A DNA stretch of 46,687 nucleotides from Nonomuraea guangzhouensis (GCF_019396345.1 NZ_JAHKRM010000055.1:1-46687); one strand, 5' to 3'; positions 23,752-31,874 are shown, counted from the first letter of the stretch. The notes: generated from the sequence alone by a model not told the origin. A program made the numbers and translations.

Positions 23752-23760
23752 GGGAGACCT

Positions 23761-24228
23761 TCAGTCGGGAAGTCTCATCTCCAGCCCGTAGCGGAGCCCG
23801 ACCTCCGTCACCGCCTTCAGGCTGGGCAGCGGATGCTCCGACGGCGGGGCCTCCCTGGTCGGCGCCAGCTCGCCCACCTCGGCGAAGAACCGGTCGATGC
23901 CGCCGGGAGAATAGATCACGAGAAGGCGCGCATCGGTGAGGGGCTCGAAGCGCTCCCACGTTCTCTCGGGGATGTAGAAGAAGGACCCGGCACCACCTTC
24001 CACCACCTGATCGTCGATGTGCATGCGGACCGTTCCTTCCAGAACGTAGATCATCTCCGAACCAGGGTGCGTGTGCGGCGGCGGACCCATGCCGGCCGGG
24101 ACGGTCATCTCGACGACGCTCACGCCGCCGCCCGTCTCGCCGCCCGCGGCCTTGATCTCGTAGAGACCGCCCATCACCCAGTACGCGTCCCCGCCCCCGG
24201 GCTTCCGAGCGATTACGTTGTCCGCCAT
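23761..24228 (-). CDS. Cupin-domain protein
   Basis: 155 residues, one small beta-barrel. Metal-binding cupin motif 1 is GPPPHTHPGSEMIYVLEGTV (His, His, Glu) and motif 2 is around GAGSFFYIPERTWERFEP, where the usual second-motif histidine position is occupied by Trp-Glu-Arg, so metal binding may be weaker. No signal peptide. An AGGGGGGATGAA segment precedes the ATG. The gap to the divergent antiporter (24229-24403) contains CCGTT/AACGG arms (24338-24355) and no gene. Enzymatic role unknown; such proteins often act as isomerases, dioxygenases or sensors. Confidence 0.85.
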   Translation of the reverse strand: MADNVIARKPGGGDAYWVMGGLYEIKAAGGETGGGVSVVEMTVPAGMGPPPHTHPGSEMIYVLEGTVRMHIDDQVVEGGAGSFFYIPERTWERFEPLTDARLLVIYSPGGIDRFFAEVGELAPTREAPPSEHPLPSLKAVTEVGLRYGLEMRLPD

Positions 24229-24403
24229 TTCATCCCCCCTAGGAGCAATATCATTCGGTAATCACCACACGACCAGGAGTGATCCAGTGAGGTCAATCGA
24301 GCCTCGGGCAAAAGACCGCAGAAGCAGGTAAACAAGACCGTTTCCACCTGAACGGCTGGTCTAGGGTGCTCGCGAGACCCGCGCCACCCCAGGAGGACCG
24401 CCT

Positions 24404-25687
24404 GTGATCGCGATCGCAACCCTGGCGATCTTCATCGTGGCCTACGTTCTCATCGCGACCGAACGGATCCACCGTACGGCCGCCGCTCTGGGCGGCGCCG
24501 CGATGATGCTGCTGATCCACGCCGTGGACGGCCGGGCGGCGTTCTTCGCCGAGCGCACCGGCATCGACTGGAACGTCATCTTCCTGCTGCTCGGCATGAT
24601 GATCATCGTCGGGGTGCTGCGACAGACCGGCGTCTTCGAGTACCTGGCGATCTGGGCCGCCAAACGGGCCAAGGGGCGGCCGTTCCGGCTCATGGTCATG
24701 CTGATCGTCATCACCGCGGGCGCCTCCGCGCTGCTGGACAACGTCACCACCGTGCTGCTGATCGCCCCCGTCACCTTCCTGGTGTGCGACCGGCTCGCCC
24801 TGCCCGCAGCGCCGTATCTGATCGCCGAGGCGATGGCCTCCAACATCGGCGGCACCGCCACGCTGGTCGGCGATCCGCCCAACATCATCATCGCCAGCCG
24901 CGCCGGGCTGACCTTCAACGACTTCCTCATCCACCTCGCGCCGCTGATCATCGTCCTGGTCGCGGTGTTCGCGGGGCTGTGCCGGTGGCTGTTCCGCGAC
25001 GCGTTCGTCTACCACCCCGAACGGGTCGCGGAGGTCATGGAGCTGAACGAGCGGGAGGCGATCAGGGACCGGCTGCTGCTGTGGCAGAGCCTGGGCGTCC
25101 TGGTGGTGGTGATCGCGGCGTTCGTCCTGCATCCGGTGCTGCACTACGAACCGGCCGTCGTCGCGCTGCTGGGCGCGGGCCTGCTGGTCGCCGCCACCAA
25201 GGTGACGACCGAGGAGTCACTGCGCGAGGTCGAGTGGTCCACCCTGGTCTTCTTCATGGGCCTGTTCGTCATGGTCGGCGCCCTCGTCGAGACCGGCGTG
25301 GTCGGCCGGCTCTCCCAGGCCGCCGCCTCCGCCACCGAGGGCCGGCTGGGCCTGGCCACGATGGTGCTGCTGTGGGCGTCGACCGGCCTGTCCGCCATCA
25401 TCGACAACATCCCGTACGTGGCCACGATGAGCCCGATCGTCGCCGACCTCGCCCACTCCTTCGGGCCCGGTTCGCAGGTTCTGTGGTGGGCGCTGGCCAT
25501 CGGCGCCGACCTGGGCGGCAACGCCACCGCGGTCGGCGCCTCGGCCAACGTCGTCATCATCGGCATCGCCGAGCGCAACGGTGTGAAGATCAGTTTCTGG
25601 GGATTCACCAAGTACGGTCTGGTCGTCACCCTGGTCACGGTGGCGGTGGCGACGCCGTACCTGTGGCTGCGATATCTGACTGGTTAG
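24404..25687 (+). CDS. ArsB/NhaD-type ion transporter (SLC13-like permease)
   Basis: 427 residues, about 11 to 12 membrane segments in two inverted halves. Each half has a paired signature: LLDNVTTVLLIAPVTF with GGTATLVGDPPNIIIA in the first, and IIDNIPYVATMSPIVAD with GGNATAVGASANVVIIG in the second. These are the hairpin and ion-binding segments of the IT superfamily (ArsB, NhaD, citrate/dicarboxylate carriers). Likely an inner-membrane Na+/H+ antiporter or oxyanion exporter; arsenic is not supported by neighbours. GTG start with AGGAGG 7 nt upstream. The CBS gene follows after 34 bp. Confidence 0.92.
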   Translation: MIAIATLAIFIVAYVLIATERIHRTAAALGGAAMMLLIHAVDGRAAFFAERTGIDWNVIFLLLGMMIIVGVLRQTGVFEYLAIWAAKRAKGRPFRLMVMLIVITAGASALLDNVTTVLLIAPVTFLVCDRLALPAAPYLIAEAMASNIGGTATLVGDPPNIIIASRAGLTFNDFLIHLAPLIIVLVAVFAGLCRWLFRDAFVYHPERVAEVMELNEREAIRDRLLLWQSLGVLVVVIAAFVLHPVLHYEPAVVALLGAGLLVAATKVTTEESLREVEWSTLVFFMGLFVMVGALVETGVVGRLSQAAASATEGRLGLATMVLLWASTGLSAIIDNIPYVATMSPIVADLAHSFGPGSQVLWWALAIGADLGGNATAVGASANVVIIGIAERNGVKISFWGFTKYGLVVTLVTVAVATPYLWLRYLTG

Positions 25688-25721
25688 GCTGGATCTCTGC
25701 TTCGTTCCGGGAGGCCAGAGG

Positions 25722-26168
25722 ATGCGCGCACGCGATCTCGTCGGTGAGTTCCCCACGGTCACCCTGGACACTCCCGCGCTGGACGCGGCCTGGCTGCTCG
25801 CCGAGCAGTCCCTGCCCGGCCTCATCGTGGTCGATGACCGCGACCGGCCCATCACCATCCTGCCCGGCACGCAGGTGCTCCGCCTCGCTGTGCCGCGCTA
25901 CTGCCAGGACGATCCGGCCCTGGCCCGGGTGGTGGACGAGGCCCACGCCGACCTGTTCCTGCGCGGGCTGGGCGGCAAGACGGTCCGGCAATGCCTGCCC
26001 GAGCAGCCCCGGGAGTTGCCGGTCGCCGACCTGAAGGCGACCGTCCTGGAAATGGCGGCGCTGATGGCCCGTACCCGCAGCCCGCTGCTCGCCGTGATCG
26101 ACGACCACAAGAGGCTGGTCGGCGCCGTCGCCCTCCAGTCACTGCTCGACCGCGCGCTGGCGCTCTGA
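25722..26168 (+). CDS. CBS-domain protein
   Basis: 148 residues with two CBS-like repeats: LDAAWLLAEQSLPGLIVVDD and ALMARTRSPLLAVIDDHKRL followed by LVGAVALQSLLDRAL. CBS pairs bind adenine nucleotides and gate transporters or sense energy status. It follows the antiporter on the same strand (34 bp), so it may be its cytoplasmic regulatory subunit (inference). Convergent with the universal stress protein gene, 14 bp apart, again matching genes often found together in hypoxia regulons. ATG start follows GGGAGGCCAGAGG. Confidence 0.83.
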   Translation: MRARDLVGEFPTVTLDTPALDAAWLLAEQSLPGLIVVDDRDRPITILPGTQVLRLAVPRYCQDDPALARVVDEAHADLFLRGLGGKTVRQCLPEQPRELPVADLKATVLEMAALMARTRSPLLAVIDDHKRLVGAVALQSLLDRALAL

Positions 26169-26182
26169 CCGCCGCCGGATCC

Positions 26183-27025
26183 TCACTGGCGCACTATCGC
26201 CACCGGGCAGCGGACGTGGTGCAGGACGCCGCGGCTGACCGAGCCGAGCAGCATCGCGCCCAGCGCGCCGTGACCGTGCGAGCCCACCACCAGCAGGTCG
26301 GCGCGGGCGGACGCGTCGGTGAGCCGCTGCACCGGCTGCCCCTGCTGAACGTCCTCGACCACCGTCACCTCCGGGTAGTCCTTCCTGAAGGTTTCCAGCC
26401 GGTCGCGGACGACCTGATACTGCGCGGTACGTGCCTCGTCCATGCCGTAGACCACCTCGGGCGCGAACGCGTGCACCGGCAACTGCCAGGCGTGCAGCAC
26501 CCTCAGCACGCTGCCCCGCGCCTCGGCCTGCCGGAAGGCGTAGGCCAGCGCCGGCGCGGACTGCGGCGAGTCGTCCACCCCGACCACGATCTCCCAGAGC
26601 ACCGGCCGGTGATCGTCCCGTACCACCACGACGGGACAGTGCACCCGCCCCGCCACGTGCGTGCTGACCGAGCCCAGCAACGCACCGGCGAACCCGCCGC
26701 GCCCACGGCTGCCCAGCACGATCTCGGTCGCGTCCCTGGCCTGCTCACGCAGCACCTCCGCGGGCGCGCCCTCGATGTCCGCCGTCGTGACCTCGACCTC
26801 GGGCCGGCGCTCACGGGCCAGGGCCAGCGCTTCCCGCAGAATCCGCTGCCCCTCACGCAGCAGCGTGTCGGGCAGCGAGGCGCTGGGGAACCTGGCGATG
26901 TGATACGGCGAACGGTCCACCGCATGCACGATCCGTAGCGGCTCCTTCATCCGGAAGGCGTCGTTGACCGCCCACTCCACCGCGGCCCGCGCGGTCACCG
27001 AGCCGTCCACTCCTACGACGATCAT
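26183..27025 (-). CDS. Universal stress protein (two UspA domains)
   Basis: 280 residues, tandem UspA domains. Domain 1 begins MIVVGVDGSVTARAAVEWA and contains GSRGRGGFAGALLGSVST; domain 2 begins EIVVGVDDSPQSAPALAYA and contains GSHGHGALGAMLLGSVSRG. Both carry the G-x2-G-x9-G-S ATP-binding loop, so it should bind ATP. Paired-domain UspA proteins of this type belong to the DosR dormancy regulon in mycobacteria and relatives. ATG at 27025 has GGAGG 7 nt upstream. A DosR-like box lies 58-72 bp upstream (27083-27097). Divergent from the HTH-flavin-domain gene. Confidence 0.94.
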   Translation of the reverse strand: MIVVGVDGSVTARAAVEWAVNDAFRMKEPLRIVHAVDRSPYHIARFPSASLPDTLLREGQRILREALALARERRPEVEVTTADIEGAPAEVLREQARDATEIVLGSRGRGGFAGALLGSVSTHVAGRVHCPVVVVRDDHRPVLWEIVVGVDDSPQSAPALAYAFRQAEARGSVLRVLHAWQLPVHAFAPEVVYGMDEARTAQYQVVRDRLETFRKDYPEVTVVEDVQQGQPVQRLTDASARADLLVVGSHGHGALGAMLLGSVSRGVLHHVRCPVAIVRQ

Positions 27026-27082
27026 GATCTGTCCTCCTTCGCTCCCTCCCTCCCATCGCACTCGCTCACCGACCGCCGGTGC

Positions 27083-27097
27083 AGGGCCGGAAGTCCG
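27083..27097. promoter_or_regulatory. DosR/DevR-like box between usp and HTH-flavin gene
   Basis: AGGGCCGGAAGTCCG matches AGGGNCNNAAGTCCC (the reverse complement of the mycobacterial DosR consensus GGGACTTNNGNCCCT) at 11 of 12 defined positions, with only the last base different. It is located 58 bp from the usp start and 80 bp from the divergent start, suitable for both. Confidence 0.55.
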
Positions 27098-27176
27098 TCA
27101 GGCAAGAGTCGAAGGACCCTGTTCGGCCCCGGTGACCTGTACCTACCGTCATGGCCATGAGGACAAGGAGACGGTC

Positions 27177-27824
27177 ATGACAGGCACCGGTGACTTCGCA
27201 CGTCGCCTGATTCACCACCGCGAACAGCTGGGTCTCACCCGCGAACAGGTCGCCGACCGCGCGGAGATGTCCCCCGGGTACGTCCAGTACCTCGAAGGGC
27301 ACCTGGCCCCCCCGAACGCCGGCACGCTGACCCGCCTGGCGACCGCGCTGGAGACCACCGTCCAAGACCTGCTGGGCGGCGGCCGGGACCGCCCGTCCGG
27401 TGGCGGCCCCGCCGCGGCCGACCCGGTCCTGGAGGTGCTGGAGCCCGAGGAGTGCCTGCGTCTGGTCGCGCCGGGTGGTGTCGGCCGGGTGGCGTTCAAC
27501 GGCTCGCACGGGCCGACGGTGCTGCCGGTCAACTACCGGCTCCACGACGGCGCCATCGTGTTCCGCACCTCATATGGCGGCCCCATGGACCAGGACCTGC
27601 GCACCGGCCTGCGGGACGTGGAGATCAAGGTCGGCTTCGAGGTCGACCAGGTGGACGAGGCGCAGAACGAGGGCTGGAGCGTCCTCATCCAAGGCCCCGC
27701 CCACCACGTGCCACCGGACGAGGCGGCCGAGGCCACCGTCACCCCTTGGGCGGGCGGCGACCGCCGACTCTACATCCGCATCGTCCCGCACCAGATCACC
27801 GGCCGCCGCATCCACGCCCGGTGA
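27177..27824 (+). CDS. HTH-XRE regulator fused to a pyridoxamine-oxidase-like flavin domain
   Basis: 215 residues. An XRE/Cro helix-turn-helix (about 5-58: LIHHREQLGLTREQVADRAE, GYVQYLEGHLAPPNAGTL) precedes a split-barrel FMN-binding domain (about 78-212: LEPEECLRLVAPGGVGRVAF, TVLPVNYRLHDGAIVFRTSY, KVGFEVDQVDEAQNEGWSVL, PHQITGRRI). Similar HTH-PNPOx fusions are associated with hypoxia regulons. It could sense flavin or redox state and act on DNA (inference). ATG at 27177 preceded by AAGGAG. The DosR-like box is at 27083-27097. Confidence 0.9.
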   Translation: MTGTGDFARRLIHHREQLGLTREQVADRAEMSPGYVQYLEGHLAPPNAGTLTRLATALETTVQDLLGGGRDRPSGGGPAAADPVLEVLEPEECLRLVAPGGVGRVAFNGSHGPTVLPVNYRLHDGAIVFRTSYGGPMDQDLRTGLRDVEIKVGFEVDQVDEAQNEGWSVLIQGPAHHVPPDEAAEATVTPWAGGDRRLYIRIVPHQITGRRIHAR

Positions 27825-27852
27825 ACCGGCCCGTCAGGATGCGCCGCAGAAC

Positions 27853-29016
27853 TCACGGCGTCGCCTGGGACCGCGGACGGACGAACCTCTTCAGCGCCTC
27901 CTTGCCGTGCTCCACCGCCGCGTTCCCGCGGTCGAGCAGGTCGGCCTGGTACTCCCCCAGCGCCGACGTCAGGTCCCGCTCGCCCCGGTCGACCTCGGCC
28001 AGCCGCGCCGACAGGCGTACGGCGTCCTGCATGGCGGTGTTCGCGCCGTTCCCGCCGCTGGCCAGTGTCAGGTGGGCGGCGTCGCCGAGCAGCGTGACCC
28101 GGCCCACCGGCCAGGACGGCATCGGCCGGTCGTAGATCTTGGACCGGCCGACGGCGCTCATGTCGGCCGAGCGCACCAGGTCCCGCAGGTCGGGATGCCA
28201 GCCGTCGATGAGCTCCAGCACCAGCTCGCGCGCGTCCCCCGACTCGGTGGCCGCCGGGTGCTCCGGCGGGACCAGCAGCACCCACCGTACGTAGCTGTCC
28301 CGGTAGGGCAGGTCCAGCCCGGGAGCGAACTCGGCGGCGGCCTCGGACGGTTCCCTGTCGAACTGCATCCGGCCCAGCATCAGCGTGACGCCGGGCCCCT
28401 TGACCATCGTGCCGCGCCCCGGCACCAGCCGCAGGAAGCGGTCGGTGATCGGCGTGCGCCCCATCGCCCCGCACAGGTCCGAGTCGACGAGCCCGACCTC
28501 GGGCACCAGGTGCTGCCGCACCACGGAGTTGCCGCCGTCGGCGCCGACCAGCACCGCGCCGGTGGCCTGCGTGCCGTCGGCGAAGCGCGCGGTCACGCTC
28601 CCGTCCGGCTCCTCCGCGAACCCCCTCAGCCGCTTGCCGTGCGCGACCCGGTCCCCGAGATCGCCGAGCAGGATCCGCCGCAGCACCTGCCGGTCGACCG
28701 CCCTGGTCTCCGCCGACGGCCCCGCGAGGTCGCGGCTGAGCACCGTGAGCTGCTCGTCGAACAGCAGTCCCGGCCCCGTGAGGCTCCCGCTGGTGATCTC
28801 GACCAGGTCGTAGAGCCGCCGCGGCAGGCTCGCGCGCAGGGCGGCCAGCCCGGGCTCCGCCAGCCCGATCCGGTATCCCTGGAACCGCTCGCCGCTGCCG
28901 TCATCGGCCTCGTACACGCGTACGTCGATGCCCGCACGGACGAGCGCGTGCGCGAGCGTCAGCCCGCCGAGGCCCGCCCCGATCACCAGCACCCGTCCCA
29001 CGCCTTGCTCGGTCAT
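27853..29016 (-). CDS. FAD-dependent class A monooxygenase
   Basis: 387 residues. Rossmann FAD motif VIGAGLGGLTLAHALVRAG, NADPH/FAD linker ALVLVGADGGNSVVR-type segment (LVGADGGNSVVRQHL), and the second FAD motif GDAAHLTLASGGNGANTAMQ. No C-terminal thioredoxin domain. It should hydroxylate an aromatic or heterocyclic compound using NAD(P)H and O2, for example in antibiotic inactivation; the substrate is unknown. ATG at 29016 follows GAAGGAGGG. Divergent from a TetR gene (94 bp) with two operator dyads in between. Confidence 0.92.
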   Translation of the reverse strand: MTEQGVGRVLVIGAGLGGLTLAHALVRAGIDVRVYEADDGSGERFQGYRIGLAEPGLAALRASLPRRLYDLVEITSGSLTGPGLLFDEQLTVLSRDLAGPSAETRAVDRQVLRRILLGDLGDRVAHGKRLRGFAEEPDGSVTARFADGTQATGAVLVGADGGNSVVRQHLVPEVGLVDSDLCGAMGRTPITDRFLRLVPGRGTMVKGPGVTLMLGRMQFDREPSEAAAEFAPGLDLPYRDSYVRWVLLVPPEHPAATESGDARELVLELIDGWHPDLRDLVRSADMSAVGRSKIYDRPMPSWPVGRVTLLGDAAHLTLASGGNGANTAMQDAVRLSARLAEVDRGERDLTSALGEYQADLLDRGNAAVEHGKEALKRFVRPRSQATP

Positions 29017-29035
29017 GAAACCCTCCTTCTCTCCG

Positions 29036-29069
29036 ACGTGAACAACGTTCACGTGTACATTGTTCACGT
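29036..29069. promoter_or_regulatory. Tandem TetR operators
   Basis: ACGTGAACAACGTTCACGT (29036-29054) is a perfect dyad with 8-bp arms. ACGTGTACATTGTTCACGT (29051-29069) is a second copy with one arm mismatch. Centres are 15 bp apart and the sites share ACGT, so two dimers could bind adjacent faces. Confidence 0.85.
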
Positions 29070-29110
29070 ACGCGGAGCCGGATTGTCAACCGGGACTTTG
29101 GGAGGATTCG

Positions 29111-29647
29111 ATGGGGCAGCGGCGTGCCGAGGTGCTTCAGGCGGCGATCGACCTGCTCGACGAGGTCGGCTTGGACGGACTCACCATGCGCCTGCTGGCG
29201 GGCCGGCTCGGTGTGCAGGCAGGCGCCCTGTACCGGCATTACCCCAGCAAGCAGGCTCTGCTGGACGCCATGGTCGCGCACCTGGTCACCCCGCCTGCCG
29301 ACGCCGTACCGCCGCTCGACGGCCCCTGGGACGTGCAGCTGCGCGGTCTCGCCATCGGCACGCGTGAGCTCATGCTGGCCCACCGCGATGGCGCGCGCCT
29401 GTTGTCCACCTTCCAGAACCCGGGCGAGGAGGCCGTCGCCTTCTACCACGCCCTCATCGCCACCCTGACCGACGCGGGCGTCACCGCGAGAACGGCCGCC
29501 GTCGCCGTGGACACCGTCATGGCGTACGTCAACGGCTACACGACCGAGGAACAGGCCCGTGGGACTCAGCCCAGGGAGTTCCGCGACCGCGCCTTCCGCG
29601 AGGGCCTCGAATTGATCATCGCCGGGGTCAAAGGATCTTTGTCATGA
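29111..29647 (+). CDS. TetR-family regulator (TetR_C type) of the monooxygenase
   Basis: 178 residues. HTH: AEVLQAAIDLLDEVGLDGLT, MRLLAGRLGVQAGALYRHYP, SKQALLDAM, the pattern of the TetR(A)-like class. The C-terminal part (RGLAIGTRELMLAHRDGARL, then TLTDAGVTARTAAVAVDTVM) also matches the TetR class that binds aromatic antibiotics. ATG at 29111 with GGAGG 5 nt upstream. It is divergent from the FAD monooxygenase, the same layout as tet(X)-like/monooxygenase pairs, so it probably induces the monooxygenase in response to its substrate. Confidence 0.93.
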   Translation: MGQRRAEVLQAAIDLLDEVGLDGLTMRLLAGRLGVQAGALYRHYPSKQALLDAMVAHLVTPPADAVPPLDGPWDVQLRGLAIGTRELMLAHRDGARLLSTFQNPGEEAVAFYHALIATLTDAGVTARTAAVAVDTVMAYVNGYTTEEQARGTQPREFRDRAFREGLELIIAGVKGSLS

Positions 29648-29744
29648 AATCCACGGAAAAATCTCGCCCCGCTGTGTCGAATCGCCGTCGGCCTGTTCGA
29701 CGCGTCAGCGACAGGACAGCACCGTCCCGAACTCCGAGGAGTGC

Positions 29745-30218
29745 ATGATGCAGAAGATCACCACGTACCTGTGGTTCGACAACCAGGCCGAAGAGGCGGC
29801 CGAGTTCTACACCTCGATCTTCGAGGACTCGCGGATCCTCGAGGTCAACCGCTACGGCGAGGCGGGTCCGGGACCGGCGGGGACGGCCATGATGGTGGCG
29901 TTCGAGCTGGCGGGCCAGCGATTCCTCGCGCTGAACGGCGGCCCGCAGTTCCGTTTCACCGAGGCGATCTCCCTGTACGTCGACTGCGCGTCGCAGGAGG
30001 AGGTCGACGAGCTGTGGGCGAAGCTCACAGATGGCGGTGAGGAGTCGCAGTGCGGCTGGCTGAAGGACCGGTGGGGCCTGTCCTGGCAGATCATCCCCCA
30101 GGCGCTGCCCGAACTGCTGGGCAACCCCGACCCGGCCAAGGCGCAGCAGGTCATGAAGGCCATGCTGGGCATGCGGAAGATCGACGTCAGCGCCCTGGAG
30201 GAGGCCGCCGGGCTCTGA
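29745..30218 (+). CDS. VOC-family (PhnB-like) protein
   Basis: 157 residues, one vicinal-oxygen-chelate domain: KITTYLWFDNQAEEAAEFYT, GTAMMVAFELAGQRFLALNG, FTEAISLYVDCASQEEVDEL and GWLKDRWGLSWQIIPQALPE. This is the PhnB/3-demethylubiquinone-methyltransferase-like subfamily, for which enzymatic activity is mostly unproven. Start at 29745 or 29748 (ATGATG), after GAGGA. A hairpin at 30245-30267 follows. Gap 29648-29744 holds nothing further. Confidence 0.9.
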   Translation: MMQKITTYLWFDNQAEEAAEFYTSIFEDSRILEVNRYGEAGPGPAGTAMMVAFELAGQRFLALNGGPQFRFTEAISLYVDCASQEEVDELWAKLTDGGEESQCGWLKDRWGLSWQIIPQALPELLGNPDPAKAQQVMKAMLGMRKIDVSALEEAAGL

Positions 30219-30244
30219 GCGTGGGCGGTAGGCGACCTCGCTCC

Positions 30245-30267
30245 GGCCGTCCTGGGACAGGGCGGCC
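30245..30267 (+). terminator. Candidate terminator hairpin after the VOC gene
   Basis: GGCCGTCCT and AGGGCGGCC pair over nine positions with one G-U wobble and a 5-nt loop (GGGAC). There is no T-tract. It sits 27 bp after the VOC stop in the 135-bp gap before the convergent MarR gene, which otherwise contains nothing recognisable. Confidence 0.4.
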
Positions 30268-30353
30268 GTGGGCGGGCCGGCCGGGGTCATCGACGGCAGC
30301 GCGGAGTCGGGAAGCCGGTCACAACCGCGTAACGCATGGGGGCGGAGCCGGAG

Positions 30354-30839
30354 TCACCGGCGCTTCGCCGCGGTGGGCATCGCGCGCGCCCGCGTCAGGT
30401 GGTGTTCGTACAGCTCGCGTGAACGGCGCAGATAGCCCGCCAGCACGGTCAGCTCCGCCGCCGTGTACTCCTTCATGAACGCGTCACCGGCCGCGGCGAT
30501 CGGCCCGTAGAGGTCCCAGACCTTGCCCGCCGCCTCCTCGGTGATCCCCACCACCACCTTGCGCCGGTCCGAGGGGTCGGGAGAACGGGTCACGTAGCCG
30601 AGCCGTTCCAGCCGGTCGAGCATCGCCGTCACGCTGCCCGTGGTCAGCCCCAGTGCGGGCCCGAGCACGCCAGGGGTCAGCCGTTCTCCCTGGGAGAGCG
30701 CCTCCAGGCAGCGCAGGTCGGTGCGGTTGACGCCCAGAGCGCCGGCGGCCGCCTCGTCGAAGGCGTCGACCGCCGACTGCAGCGCCTGCGTCTCCTCGCC
30801 CACGGTCTGACGCAGTGCTTCCAGGCTCTCTCTTGACAT
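30354..30839 (-). CDS. MarR-family regulator
   Basis: 161 residues. Winged helix: VNRTDLRCLEALSQGERLTP, GPALGLTTGSVTAMLDRLER, LGYVTRSPDPSDRRKVVVGI; the DxRR wing is clear. It lies downstream of ohr on the same strand but has its own operator (30847-30884) directly before it, so autoregulation is likely. ATG at 30839 with GAGGG 4 nt upstream. It may also affect the convergent VOC gene or a distant target. Confidence 0.93.
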   Translation of the reverse strand: MSRESLEALRQTVGEETQALQSAVDAFDEAAAGALGVNRTDLRCLEALSQGERLTPGVLGPALGLTTGSVTAMLDRLERLGYVTRSPDPSDRRKVVVGITEEAAGKVWDLYGPIAAAGDAFMKEYTAAELTVLAGYLRRSRELYEHHLTRARAMPTAAKRR

Positions 30840-30846
30840 TCGACCC

Positions 30847-30884
30847 TCTTGACGATCAAGCCAACGATGTCTCGACCATCAAGA
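30847..30884. promoter_or_regulatory. Pair of MarR operator dyads
   Basis: TCTTGACGATCAAG (30847-30860, arms CTTGA/TCAAG) and TCTCGACCATCAAGA (30870-30884, one arm mismatch) are two copies of one dyad, 23 bp apart and thus about two helical turns. They lie between the marR start and the ohr stop. Confidence 0.75.
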
Positions 30885-30888
30885 TACC

Positions 30889-31302
30889 CTATTCGATGAC
30901 GAGCGTGACCGGGATGTTGCCGCGGGTGGCGTTCGAGTACGGGCACACCTGGTGCGTGGCCTCCACCAGGGCGCGGCCGGTCTCGCCCTGCAGGTGGTCG
31001 GGGAGCTCGACGCGGAGCGCGACTTCCAGGGTGAAGCCGCCGTCGCCGTTGGGGCCGAGGCCCACTTCGGCGGTGACCGACGCCTGCTCGGCGTCCACCT
31101 TCATGCGCTTGGCCACCAGGTCGAGGGCACTGGCGAAGCAGGCGGCGTAGCCCGCGGCGAAGAGCTGCTCGGGGTTGGTGCCGCTGCCGGTGCCGCCTAG
31201 CTCCTTCGGCCGGGAGAGGGCCACGTCCAGGCGGCCGTCGGAGGCGACGGCGCGGCCTTCGCGGCCCGTCGCGGTGGCTATGGCGGTGTAGAGGGTGCTC
31301 AT
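30889..31302 (-). CDS. ohr: Organic hydroperoxide resistance protein Ohr
   Basis: 137 residues of the OsmC/Ohr family. Both peroxidatic cysteines are in the expected contexts: FAAGYAACFASALDLVAKRM and VEATHQVCPYSNATRGN. Ohr reduces organic and fatty-acid hydroperoxides in the cytoplasm using lipoylated proteins. ATG at 31302 with AGGAG upstream. Divergent from an ohrR-type marR gene with OhrR-like boxes in between, which is the classical arrangement. Confidence 0.96.
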   Translation of the reverse strand: MSTLYTAIATATGREGRAVASDGRLDVALSRPKELGGTGSGTNPEQLFAAGYAACFASALDLVAKRMKVDAEQASVTAEVGLGPNGDGGFTLEVALRVELPDHLQGETGRALVEATHQVCPYSNATRGNIPVTLVIE

Positions 31303-31331
31303 GATCGCTCCTAATCGGTTGCCTGTAACTC

Positions 31332-31351
31332 AATTGTGCACAATTAAATTG
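31332..31351. promoter_or_regulatory. OhrR-type operator overlapping the ohr/ohrR promoters
   Basis: AATTGTGCACAATT (31332-31345) is a perfect palindrome, and CAATTAAATTG (31341-31351) is a second perfect dyad overlapping it. The CAATT-N-AATTG core matches the OhrR consensus (TACAATTNAATTGTA). Located 30-50 bp from both start codons. Confidence 0.82.
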
Positions 31352-31381
31352 CTCGCCGTCAACCCCGGGTATGCTGGTGTC

Positions 31382-31813
31382 ATGAACGCGTTGCTGCTGG
31401 AGAATCAGGTGTGCTTCGCCGTACACGCCGCGTCTCGCGCGCTCGACGGCTTCTACCGGCGCGAACTGGCCGAGCTGGGACTGACCTATCCGCAGTATCT
31501 GGTGATGCTGGTCCTGTGGGAGCGCGAGCCGGTGACGGTCAAGGAGCTGGGCGTGGCGTTGCGGCTCGACTCCGGCACCCTGTCACCGCTGCTCAAGCGG
31601 CTGGAGGCGGCCGGGCACGTCCGGCGCGAACGCAGCGCCAGCGACGAACGGTCCGTGGTGGTACGCCTCACCGAGGGGGGCGCGGCGCTGCGGGAGTCCG
31701 CCCTGCGGGTGCCCGAGCACGTGCTCGAGGCCACCGGCCTGCGGATGAGCGAGCTGGCCGACCTGCACCGTACGCTCGGCCGGATGACCCAAAGCCTCAC
31801 GGAAGCGACATAG
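31382..31813 (+). CDS. ohrR: OhrR, thiol-based MarR-family repressor
   Basis: 143 residues. The sensing cysteine is in LLENQVCFAVHAASRAL at residue 11, the canonical OhrR position; YRREL-AELGLTYPQYLVML and SGTLSPLLKRLEAAGHVRRE plus SASDERSVVVRLT form the winged helix. Oxidation of this Cys by organic peroxides would release ohr. No second C-terminal cysteine is visible, so it is probably a one-Cys type. The ATG at 31382 follows TATGCT (31370-31375) by 6 nt, suggesting a leaderless message. Confidence 0.95.
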   Translation: MNALLLENQVCFAVHAASRALDGFYRRELAELGLTYPQYLVMLVLWEREPVTVKELGVALRLDSGTLSPLLKRLEAAGHVRRERSASDERSVVVRLTEGGAALRESALRVPEHVLEATGLRMSELADLHRTLGRMTQSLTEAT

Positions 31814-31874
31814 CGATCATCTACCCGCGATTCGCCGAACAGCCCGAAGGACCACCGGCTGATCTGTAAGAAGA

